From Gavia stellata (taxonomy: Eukaryota > Chordata > Aves > Gaviiformes > Gaviidae), in assembly GCF_030936135.1 (NCBI RefSeq), contig NC_082603.1, positions 35,134,329 to 35,198,328 on the forward strand: a stretch of DNA of 64,000 bases. Reading direction: 5' to 3'. Of the stretch, positions 12,101 to 29,363 are shown in pieces. The notes under the pieces were generated by a model. The model worked only from the letters and a program-made list of their open reading frames with translations. It was not told where the DNA came from and searched no databases. A program made the position numbers and the translations under genes. Numbering within the stretch: position 1 is the first letter of the stretch; each line of letters opens with the position of its first letter.

Positions 12101-13336
12101 CTTGTTATGTTGTTTATTAGCAATACTTAAAATGTTCTTTGCACTTCTGAAGCTTGTTTACTTAAGGACAACAATTACAGCCTGCTATCAATTAATCCTT
12201 CTAAAAATGCTACATATTTATGGTACTACGTAAAGGTTAAATATTTTCTGTGGAGTTTATGGGAGCTTTGATAATGAGAGAGCACCAAGAAGTATTTTCT
12301 AGTACTAGAGCCCAGAGACTACCTCTTTAGGAACTACAAATGAAAACAAAGTATGTGACAGTTGAAATGAATCACTGTTACTCTCAGGTAATTTTCACCA
12401 GCACACCACAATTCATGTGTGCATGTTTAGCTGTTTGTTTGGTTTTTTTTTAAATATTGTTTTGCTACTTTATCCCAGTTCTTGCTAACAGATGGAATTT
12501 ATGTTTAGCTTTGTCTGAACTGACAGCATGTGCTCATTCAGATCCTTAATGTGCTTTTTTTTAATAGCCTTTAAAAGACAATGTGTGCTCCAGGAGCAGT
12601 GGAATACGCACAGTGAAATTAGGAAAATGCTTACCATGACTCTTGATTTCCAACAAGATACACAAAAGGTTTTGGCAAAGGAGACTATTATATGCACCAC
12701 ATGATAAAAGTTAACAAAATCTTAATGGAGAATTATCTTGTTTTTAGAGACCAGAACTCTGTGTTTTCAGTCCGTGTTGTCACAAGACACCAAGAAAGAT
12801 GACTTCTTAGAAAAAGATGGAGGTGGAAGAGCAGGATGTTCTGCTAATTTTTGATATGCGATTGGGAATCCTAGGAGCATAGCTATGTAATAACAGGACT
12901 GGATTATTACATGATATATTTTCATCGGAGTTTTACAGCAAAACAGCTTCCCAGTGTTCCAAAAGTAATTCTCTTGTCACCACAATGACTTTAAAATGGT
13001 TTAGGGGTCTCTGTATGCGATGCATAAACTTTGGGATCCTGAGGACATTTCTTCCCCTGCCCCAGCGGAACATTACACTGACATCTGTTTCCCCTAGTGC
13101 TACAGCCGACAACGGTTCATTTTAAATGTTCATTGTTTTGCAGACTAGTAGGAAGAACAAATACATTACAGAATGAGTGCATAACTACTAAGTTTTACTA
13201 ATTTTTTTTTTTCGGAGACCCATGGCTCATATTGTCTTTTGTTTTTAATTAGGTAATTGCACAGTGCTTAGAGATTATAGAACAGCAGAAGTACCAGGTC
13301 GTATCTCCGTGTCAATATCCTGTCATCAGAATGTGA
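135..13336 (+). CDS. Methylcrotonoyl-CoA carboxylase beta-like carboxyltransferase, mitochondrial (divergent MCCC2 paralogue)
   Basis: Twelve exons join in frame to 611 residues: 135-454, 2297-2493, 3595-3773, 4720-4800, 5233-5411, 6904-7096, 8136-8227, 9138-9294, 10065-10187, 10818-10966, 11472-11553 and 13253-13336 (stop TGA). All introns are GT-AG. The first 60 or so residues are rich in Arg, Ser and Leu and poor in acids, as in a mitochondrial presequence. The carboxyltransferase core follows. Its N-half is close to MCCC2: [60 protein letters not shown] and [14 protein letters not shown]2 carboxylates 3-methylcrotonyl-CoA in leucine breakdown together with biotinylated MCCC1. The C-half departs from the family: the usual GFMVGREYEAEG region is replaced by a longer Ala/Ser/His-rich stretch (exons 8-9), GGSYGAGNYGM reads [11 protein letters not shown], and the MGGEQAA loop is VDSRHFS. 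CoA carboxylase activity is therefore doubtful, although the frame is intact and the end (SSARLWDDG...PVIRM) is family-like. It is not MCCC2 itself. Introns hold one CR1 fragment (1644-1887) and a duplicated unclassified segment; otherwise nothing recognised. Confidence 0.9.
1402..1450 (+). repeat. Duplicated intronic segment, copy 1
   Basis: About 48 bases around ttctacttaccagttactga recur almost unchanged in the next intron (3028-3075). Both copies follow the word tttcttctaga. It matches no repeat family I can name, and may be part of an old dispersed element. Confidence 0.7.
1644..1887 (+). mobile_element. CR1 LINE 3' fragment (intron 1 of the MCCC2-like gene)
   Basis: Matches the conserved CR1 3' end: the ggggaggttcaggctggat block, the gaggtggtggagtcccc block, gtttagtgggcatgg, then the tail gattctgtgattct. 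It is 5'-truncated and non-coding. Confidence 0.92.
3028..3075 (+). repeat. Duplicated intronic segment, copy 2
   Basis: Second copy, same orientation, of the segment at 1402-1450, differing at a few positions. The flanks diverge, which suggests an old insertion pair or a local duplication. Confidence 0.7.
5725..5750. repeat. Palindromic (GT)n(AT)n(AC)n microsatellite
   Basis: An alternating purine-pyrimidine run in intron 5 of the MCCC2-like gene. Positions 5725-5748 form a perfect 24-base palindrome, able to extrude as a hairpin. Length polymorphism is likely. Confidence 0.85.
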
Positions 13337-13429
13337 CTGCAGCCACTGTCAAATAATCAGCCTTTTAAAGTTAGCACCGTGTACTAGAAATCTTTAATGC
13401 CAATGATTTTCTCATTCTTTGATACCATT

Positions 13430-13435
13430 AATAAA
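13430..13435 (+). terminator. Poly(A) signal of the MCCC2-like gene
   Basis: An AATAAA hexamer lies 94 bases after the stop codon, giving a short 3'UTR. It is the first canonical hexamer downstream. Confidence 0.7.
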
Positions 13436-13520
13436 AATGCTAAACCATTGCAGACAAACAAGAACCCTGGATTTTAAGTCTATTAGCAGTAAGTTTGTAT
13501 TTTGAACCATTAGTTGAAAA

Positions 13521-13526
13521 TTTATT
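13521..13526 (-). terminator. Candidate distal poly(A) signal of RPE65
   Basis: AATAAA on the minus strand, about 740 bases beyond the RPE65 stop. An ATTAAA at 13980-13985 (minus) is a possible proximal alternative. Which one is used cannot be decided from sequence alone. Confidence 0.45.
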
Positions 13527-14265
13527 TTGTGAGAAGGAAGGATTAAGCTGAGAGTCTATAGCACACCAAGGGAGCAAATTCATCCCAAGCCATAACAATT
13601 GCTTGATTTTTTCCACATCCATGTTTTAGTATGAAATCCAGAACTCAAGAAACTGCACTTTGACAAAAGAAATGGGAAAGAGAAAACACATAAGCTCGTG
13701 CGTGCAGTTTTCAACCTTAGTGAAGGACAAAGTGCTGCCTGCCACACAGCCTGGGGCCTGCCAGTTCCGATTTCCAAGGCAGCTGTGGAAAGACTCCACT
13801 CGGAGTGCTCTGGGGATACTGAAAGAGTGACCAGGAGGTGATTTAAATTCGCAATACTTCAGTATAGGCTAAAAATCGCCTCTTCTCAAGGCGTGTAACA
13901 GAGCACAGAGGCTGTTCTACAGAACGTTACCGTGCGTACTGTGCTGTTTTGTGCCTCTTTAACTGTCGCAGCTGCAAAGTTTAATTTTGGAAAAAACAGA
14001 AAACCTCCTCCCCACCACTGCAAACTTGTGATGTTTTAACTGTATAGTTCTTAGCGCTGTACATCTTGAAATTGTGCCAAAGGGTGTATTTGAAAAATAC
14101 CTGGTTAAGTATTTTGAAGAATCATCAACAAAACTGAAATGCTCATTCTTAATTAAGTAGCCATAGAAATACAAAGTGATGTTGAAGGAATTTAGGTCAT
14201 TGTAAACGGAGACGGCACCTTCTCAGAGCTGGAAGAAACCTAACGTGACACATTGCAGGCAGCGG

Positions 14266-21695
<7,430 letters not shown>

Positions 21696-21759
21696 TCTCT
21701 CCCCGACAAAGGACCTGAGCCTCCGGCAGCCAAGTGCGCAGCGAGAGCCGTGCGCTGGG

Positions 21760-21767
21760 TATTTATG
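21760..21767 (-). promoter_or_regulatory. TATA-like box of RPE65
   Basis: CATAAATA on the minus strand, 65 bases upstream of the RPE65 ATG, in a GC-richer context. A start site about 30 bases downstream would leave a 5'UTR of roughly 35-40 bases. A TATA promoter fits a tissue-restricted gene. The position is seen in the sequence; its use is inferred. Confidence 0.6.
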
Positions 21768-21849
21768 GGGCGCTGAGCCCTGCTGAGCGGAGCCCCGCGC
21801 CTGAAACTGCCCCCACCAATGAGCGCACCCCGGGAACAGAGCCGGCTTT

Positions 21850-22087
21850 CACCACCGAAATCCTCCCTGGGCTTTGAGAGGTTTTGTCTTGCCATTCACA
21901 CAAAAAAGGGCTTTGAATGTTTTTCTGAGACCTAAATTCTTATCAAGCAGAAGTGATTACAAAGGAAAAAAAAAAAAAACCAAACCAGAAAGGAGTGAAA
22001 CGGAGCGCGCTGGGCGCTTGGCACGGCCACTCGGCGCTTCACCGGTGGGCACAACGCTGGCCCTGTGCCACGGGGAGACCTTCCCAA
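21850..22087. other. Upstream flank of RPE65, no gene seen
   Basis: Sequence between the RPE65 promoter and the first upstream CR1. It has an A-rich stretch around 21,964-21,978 and moderately GC-rich flanks. It may carry RPE65 upstream control sites, but no site could be called with confidence. Confidence 0.4.
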
Positions 22088-22374
22088 GTTGGGTCTCTTC
22101 TCCCAAGTGATAGGACAAGAGGAAATGGCCTCAAGTTGCACCAGGGGAGGTTCAGGCTGGATATTAGGAGAAATGTCTTTCCTGAGAGAGTGGTGAAGCA
22201 CTGGAAGAGGCTGCCCAGGGAGGTGGTGGAGTCACCATCCCTGGAGGTGTTCAAGGAAGGTGTGGACGTGGCACTGTGGGACATGGTTTAGTGGGCATGG
22301 TGAGGTTGGGGTGGTGGTTGGACTCGATGATCTTACCGGTCTTTTCCAACCATGGTGATTCTGTGATTCTGTGA
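22088..22374 (+). mobile_element. CR1 LINE 3' fragment
   Basis: From the ctcttctcccaagtgatagg block through the ggttcaggctggatattagg and gtttagtgggcatgg blocks to a gattctgtgattctgtga tail. It belongs to the same subfamily as the copies at 1,644, 36,596 and 59,951, and lies about 0.4 kb upstream of the RPE65 start. Confidence 0.93.
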
Positions 22375-23900
22375 AAACAAGGATCAGTGCTTCCCCTAGA
22401 AATGACACACTAGACATACTAAGAAATAAGATGTCAGTCTCAAATATTATCATTCTAACATCCCATATGCATCAGCCACCAGCTTCTTCCTCTGTCCTGG
22501 GCTTCTGTGGAAGACTGTCTTTGCAAGCTTCAACGCGTTGGTACAAGTACAGCAAGACTAAACCCCTGCCCACCAGCCAGGAGGGCATCCGGGAGCGTCA
22601 TCGCCCACAATGGCTGCTCTTAGTGTCACTGCACATGGCCGTCTGCTTACAGCCATCGTTTCCCCTCTCCCTCTTGCTTTACTTCAGTGTGTTTCAGCAT
22701 GGCAGCAGATGCCAGCAGCTCCAGGCGCTGCATAAGGCAGATTTCTGAAGTCTAATGCACGTAAAGTAGTATTTTTACACGGGGTGTTAACAACCCTACA
22801 CAGTCAGAAAGACGTCAGGCTTGATCATCATTTCTTTTATATGCAGCACAGCAGCTGCTGTCAGAGACGGCCCGAAGATCGCTTTAAAAAACCTCCTCTA
22901 GTAAGGGTAGATGTTTATGAAAACAATGGTGCTGTAAGGAGTAATTTTAAAGATTAACGAGATTAGAAAGATTACTGCTCTCCCCCTCACGAGTAGCCTG
23001 TGGTACAGGATGAAGACATTTCATAGTACCCCGTACCTTTGGGCACTCGTCCCATACAAACACAAGTGATCAAAACAGCGGTGAAAGGAGAAAATTAGAC
23101 ATTAAACAGTCCCCATGTTAGATCTGCTACTACAAGCATTAAGTGAAAGGTTGGCTTCCTTCTCTTGTGGTCTGTCTTTCCTTCTCTTCTGTCTTTCTTT
23201 CTCCTCTTTACAAGACAGGATATTTCCTTTTGGACTGAGGGTTTATCTAAGGCTTCTAACCGAAAAATAAGATACTGAGTTGAGCCTTCGTGAGCTCTTT
23301 GACTGAGGCCTCCCATTAACCTTTCATATTAAACAACCTTAATTATACGGTAATTTGGCTGTGGAAGCAGCCTAGCAATAAATAGATTCGATATAAACTT
23401 CAGTGCAAACTCAATGCCTCTTAGCAGTGCAAATAACAGGGAGATTTTTAATTAACCCCAAGATAAGGACTCAAAACAGTGTCCTAATCTTCGACGTCAT
23501 GAAAATTCAGTGTTTCCATGGTGACAGCCTCTTCCCAGGCCCCATCCTCCTCCAGCGGCTCGGGAGGCAGAGATCCAAAAAGGTCCCTGGCCCCACGCAG
23601 CAGCAGCCAAGTTTTCCTCCTGCACCTTCCCAGCACTGCGCACGCTCCCGCCCTGCGGACTTGGTGGCGAGAGTTAGAAGGCGGATGGCCACCACGGGCA
23701 GCCTCCACCCAGCCCCTGCGGCTCCCCTCCCTTTTCACTCACCGTTGCCCGGATGGCATCTGCCTGCCAGGACCCCCTCCCCAGGAGCCGGGGCCAGAGG
23801 TGATGAGCCAGCTCGGCTGCTCGGATAGCTTTGGTCTTGATGCTTTAGACTGGGACGGGAAGATAAAATTGAAAGAGCACGACGCTATTATATTTTGTGC
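22375..23900. other. Intergenic spacer, no gene seen
   Basis: Contains a GC-richer block at about 23,520-23,830. Open frames of up to about 140 codons there have no recognisable family features or splice context, and look like chance frames in GC-rich sequence. Confidence 0.5.
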
Positions 23901-23904
23901 TGCT

Positions 23905-24214
23905 GAGCTTGGAGGTGTTCAAGACTCAGCATGGCCCTGAGTAACCCAGTTTAGTGAGACCCATTTTAAACAGGGTTTGGACTAAATCAGACTAGATATA
24001 AGGAAGAAATTTTTTACGATGAGGGTAGCGGAACACTGGCACACATTGCCCAGAGAGGTGGTAGATGCTCCATCCCTGGAAACATTCAAGGTCGGGTTGG
24101 ACGGGGCTCTGAGCAACGTGGTCTGGTTGGAGATGTCCCTGCTCATGGCAGGAGGGTTGGACTAGATGACCTTTAAAGCTCCCTCCCACCCCAAACCATT
24201 CTATGATTCTATGA
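23905..24214 (+). mobile_element. CR1 LINE 3' fragment of a different subfamily, possibly chimeric
   Basis: From about 23,990 it follows a CR1 3' end with ggtggtagatgctccatccc, a gggttggactagatgacctt block and the tail ctatgattctatgat. Before that, 23,905-23,990 holds gaggtgttcaagac and gtttggactaaat, which resemble another partial CR1 tail, so two copies may be joined or nested. Confidence 0.85.
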
Positions 24215-24529
24215 TAAAAGAGCTCCAAAGGTCCCTTTCCCACCAAAATTATGACCCTGTGATTTTCAGTCTTTCCCCCCCTCCCCTTAAAGTATTAATT
24301 TTGCCACTTCTATCTGTCTGCTGCCCACATGCAGTTAAATTTGGAGCACACAGTTGCATCATGACTCAACGCTGAGATTCACCATTAACATTTTATCTGC
24401 GTAACCTCCTGGCTGTTTTCTACCAGTTGCTTTCTTGGAATCACCAGGTGCCTCTGCACACCAGCCAGCACTAGACCAGGTGGCTTCTGGTTTGATGCCA
24501 ACACCAAGAACAGCGTAAGACAGCACCTT

Positions 24530-25080
24530 TGTACTCAGCCCCGGTGAGGCCGCACCTCAAATGCTGTGTTCAGTGTTGGGCTCCTCACTCCAAGAAGGAC
24601 ATTGAGGTGCTGGAGCGTGTCCAGAGAAGGGCGACGGAGCTGGTGAGGGGTCTGGAGCACAAGTCTGATGAGGAGCGGCTGAGGGAGCTGGGGTTGTTCA
24701 GTCTGGAGGAGAGAAGGCTGAGGGGAGACCTCATCGCTCTCTGCAACTCCCTGAAAGGGGGTTGTGGGGAGGTGGGTGTTGGTCTCTTCTCCCAAGTGAC
24801 AAGTGATAGGACAAGAGGAGATGGCCTCAAGTTGCGCCAGGGGAGGTTCAGGCTGGATATTAGGAAAACCAACTTCACCAAAAGGGTTGTCAGACACTGG
24901 AAGAGGCTGCCCAGGGAGGTGGTGGAGTCACCATCCCTGAAGGTATTTAAAAGACGTGTGGATGAGGCACTTAGGGACATGGTTTAGTGGTGGACTTAGC
25001 AGGCTTAGACTTGATGGTTAGACAGTTGGACTTGATGATCTTAAAGGTCTTTTCCAACCTAAACGATTCTATGATTCTAT
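24530..25080 (+). mobile_element. CR1 LINE 3' fragment including the end of ORF2
   Basis: Starts in the conserved tgtactcagccccggtgagg region that encodes the C-terminal end of CR1 ORF2 (reading [13 protein letters not shown] in related copies). It then runs through the 3'UTR to cgattctatgattctat. It is 5'-truncated. Confidence 0.93.
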
Positions 25081-28000
25081 AACCTACCAAAGTATTATAA
25101 AACTGTTCTTCCTCACAACTAATACAACTAAAAAGGAGTTATTGGCACTGATTAGCAAAAAAGATGTTGCTAAGCTCAAGTAGCAGCATCTCATCCTGCC
25201 TTTCTCTGCAGGAAAGGGAGGCAACAACTTGATTTACCTCCGATTGCCAGCAGCCCGGGTGGTATTGCAGATGGCAATCACAAACAACAGCTCTAAAACA
25301 CTTCAGCGAAAGAGAAGAGTTTTGGATCTGCGTATGCAAAACAGTCAGTACATATTCAAAACTCAAACAGCCAAACGTGACTGCACCTGCATCGGCCACG
25401 TGATGAGCGAACAGCTGCTGATTTGCCCAAGACAGTATTTAGGAGAGCTAACCGGTGTTGGAAATCGCATCTCTGCTGAACATGTTTTTAAATAACGTAG
25501 TCCATTTCAAGCGAACTAAAATACTCAAACCAAAATAGGAGTTTTTTTTTAAAAAAAGTCTAAATGGTTTATATGAGCTTGATTCCTGCATAATGGAAGT
25601 TAAAAAGCCACAGTACGCACAGCCTTTTGTAAGTGAGAAACTGGAAACGGAGAACCAGACCCTAAGCCCTCACCCAGCCCACCACCTCAGGGCCGAGAAA
25701 GGGAGCAAATCCCGGTAAAACCCTTGCCTTAGTCCCCAGCGCCGAATCCTCACGAGCACCACGTATGGGTCGGTGCTGGACCGGGACAACGCGTTCTCCT
25801 CTCGAGTCAGCATAAGACAACCGTGAATCCTACTTGCAGTGCCAGTTTTCAGAACAAAACTCTACTGCGGGGAACAGGCAGTTCCGCTACACCACGTTGT
25901 ACACAGCTGAGAGATTACAGGCAATAGCGAATTCCCTTCGGATGAACTGCTCCCCATGCGGAATTGTAGTTTTTTCAATGTAATACTTAAAGGAAAAAAA
26001 AATATAAAAGTCTTCCAGTAAAAACTTTCACTCAAGAGAAAATGATAACTCAAAGAAAGGTTTAGATTAAAATTAGATTTGTATCTGTCATTCATTTGGA
26101 ACGTTTTCATTGTCCCACAGCTAGTCGATTTGTCTATTTATTCACATTTTTGTTAAGTTCTGTCAAAGCCTTAGAAGGGAACATTAAATAACACGGATCA
26201 AGAACTCTGAATAATGAGGGCAGCCCTTTGAAAGCTAAATCCTAAGAAATGTGAGCTTCTCGCCTAGTAAGTCGCTTAACTGGAACACATAAATAAATAA
26301 AGCATTTCTGCAACACTTAACAGGTTGGGAATAACTAGAAGCAAGTTTAGGCAGGTACGGGATTTTTCAGAGTAGTTGATTACAGGCGTTACAGAGGATG
26401 AACATCTGTCACCTGCTACGCAAGCGTCAAGTTACCTACGGGACGCTAAAGCATTGCTAATCTTGGCCAAAACTGGGCTAATCATGGTTTCTCATTTACA
26501 AAGCCTTCCTCCTCATGCCGAAAAGAGCAATACGATGTATTGCAAAATAGGTATTGTGCCAGATATACCCCCGTTATCAGAAAGAAAATCTCTGCACCAA
26601 CCCCCCACCCCTCTAAAGCTAACATCAGACTAGTTTAGTATATATGTAATTTTGTGTGTGTATAGATATGTGTACAATTAAGTGTCAGATGCAGAATAGA
26701 AAGGTGCTTTTGCCTCCTTTTTCCAGGGAGAACAACCTGAGAGAACTGAAGTACAGCCTCATGGTTGCAGACCATAGCAGTTATGTACGAAGATGTCAAA
26801 TATAAAAGTGCCGATCCTCAACCAAGACCCTCCTTTGCAACACCAAAGCATCTGATGCAGCGTACGAACTCCTACAAGGTTGTTACGGAGCCTCCCCTTG
26901 AGATGCCAAAAAAACTCCCAAAGCAGGTAACAAGATGAGTAGTTGAGATTTGCTTTAATTTTAATTTTGATGACTGGTTTTATGACAATTACGGTAACAG
27001 GCTGTGTGTGCAGGCACAACGGCAATTCAGTTTCACAGAACGGGCAAGACATGAGAAAACAAAATGGATATGCCTACACTGCACAGCTCGGAACTGTGTA
27101 AGGTAACCGAGCAAGATAACGGACGACCAAACAGCTGGCACAAGGGAAAAGCACTCATCCCTCTCAAATATCCAATTCCATAAAGCACACAACTGCTTAA
27201 TAAAAAACCCCTTAAAGTGAAAACAAAGTTGGACTTCAAACATACCTTCTCCTGCGGTCTGATGCTTGCAGTGCATCCCTTCTATTCTTCTGCAAATACA
27301 GCCAAAATAAGCAGATGGTTTAAGATTTATCTAGAAGCAATATTACAACTGAAACGTAACACAGACACAAATTCCTCACAAAAAGAAATTTCGACTCTGT
27401 TCCAAGTGCAGAACGGTTTCAGCGTATGGCACATTGATTGCGGTATCATGAGCTTAAAGAAACCTTTAACTGAAAAGCGCCGTGAAAGCATTGTGCAGCG
27501 AGAAGTCCACCTGGATAGCAGCTAAGGTTAGGCGAGGGACAGGCCACAGCTCGGACTGTGGGCCTGAGAAGCGATCAGACCGATTTGAGACGCCCAGGCA
27601 CAGCAACACGCGAGACCCTGAATTGCCTATAAATGGCTAACAAAGTCCTGTGCAACCAACACTTACCTCAAGGAGATATACGTTGTTCCTTACTTTGGCA
27701 CAGTATTGGAATACACAAAAAATACTGGATACTAGCAAGAGAATTTACAGAAATTGTATTTTACATGGTGGCCTCATTTCCTCCAAGGACCTTCACCTGC
27801 TCTGTATCAAATCAATTTAGTCAGTTCAGCTGCGTTACTTATCAAGCGACCTGCCCATGGACACAGCTACACCCTCCCCAGCAGCGTTTCTAACACCCCT
27901 CGTCACGTTCTCCTCTCCTCGGAAGGAGATGACAAGGTGATGGGAGAGCTGCGTTCAGGCTGAGAGGCAGATCCGCTCGTGCTCCTACCTGCAGGACCTG

Positions 28001-29112
28001 TTCTACAAAAACCTTACCCTACACATAACTTGAAATCATCGCAGTACGTAATGGTCCTGTTTCCAGATTACAAGCAGCATTACCCATAGGACTCACGGTG
28101 GAGCTCGTGCTTGGCATGTCCTCTGATTACAGGTCCAAATCACATCTTTCCAAAATGACAATATTTTTAATATAAACAATATTTCATTGACTCCTTAAAG
28201 GTTCATCCATCTTGTTGCTGTACTACACTATTTTTACCCTGTTAAGAGGAACAGGTTTTTTTTTAAATGAAATCTTATTTAGAATTCCCTTGACTGCCCA
28301 GGCTTTACCCCGACACGCGATCAGTGTCTGTTTGGGAAAACAAAAGTATTTCGGGCTTCTTTTTTGATGGATACAAAGATGGGGAAGAAAAGCACCCATT
28401 TCTCTCCAAGCCCGGTACTGAACACTAACATCATTCACCACTTGTGACTTTTTAGCTTTTTGCCTTGGAGCATATCTATCTAAATATCAAGCTGGGATCT
28501 CCTTTATGAAAACACTTGCTTGAAATTGTTCTCTCACAGAAATAATCACGCAGATTTATATTCTTGAATTAATCAGAATTAATAAGCAAACCCCTCACTC
28601 TGGAAACAAAATAGGGAAGTTCAGTGTATTCTGGTTCTATTCATTGTCACTTCACGGATCATACATCACTTCTATTACTTTGAGAAGTATACTAATATAG
28701 CCAAAGTAAGTTTTCCATGAAAACACCAGAAATATACCTAAGACTTTTAATATAAATAAATATACAAAAGCTTATGTGAATTTTACAGATAAGATGAACA
28801 GAAGTATTTTATGGAGCCAGATAATCATTTACTTACGGTGAATTTCTGGCTCCCTTGGAAACAACAGAACCAACTTTTAAATTAGTCCCAAACTCAAAAG
28901 AACATTGTTTTGTTTAAAGACAAATATTTTCAGAATACATGGAAGGCACTTATTCACAACATACAGACATTTGAAAACGTACCCGAACTATAATAAAAGG
29001 CACGAATTCCTGAACAGACATTAAAAAAGTTACAATATGCGTATCATTAGTTTCCCATACGAAAACCATATATAAATTTTTGGTTACTAATAGCTTCATG
29101 ATTATTTTCACA
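25081..29112. other. Intergenic spacer between RPE65 and DEPDC1, no gene seen
   Basis: AT-rich, with no repeat that I recognise and no open frame with protein-like conservation. The last few hundred bases (up to about 29,112) may lie downstream of DEPDC1 poly(A) sites. Confidence 0.5.
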
Positions 29113-29118
29113 TTTATT
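29113..29118 (-). terminator. Candidate poly(A) signal of DEPDC1
   Basis: AATAAA on the minus strand, about 246 bases after the DEPDC1 stop. A second AATAAA at 29163-29168 (minus) lies about 200 bases after the stop and may be used instead. Confidence 0.5.
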
Positions 29119-29363
29119 TTACTGAGCACAATATACTGTAATAATTTGTAAACAGATAAATATTTATTTCTCTCTTAGCAGTCATTCAAAAGTTATCTGC
29201 ACAAAAAAAAAGAAAGATATTTTGGCACCTTTCAACATAGTGTCCATGTAAACATTTCTTCCTTCTACACAGAGCCACCACCAAATTTCTGTAGCAAGAG
29301 CCCTTTGGTAAATCATTCATGCATACATCCATCAAATAATAAAGCAGCTGAAGTGCGATGAAA

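Noticed and set aside
135-13336. Identity as MCCC2 or PCCB proper
   Set aside because: The C-terminal motifs differ too much from MCCC2, and the N-half matches MCCC2 rather than PCCB.
23403-23940. Overlapping 140-codon frames in GC-rich sequence
   Set aside because: Open frames occur on both strands at once with Pro/Arg/Ser-rich content, typical of GC-rich non-coding DNA, and no family is recognised.
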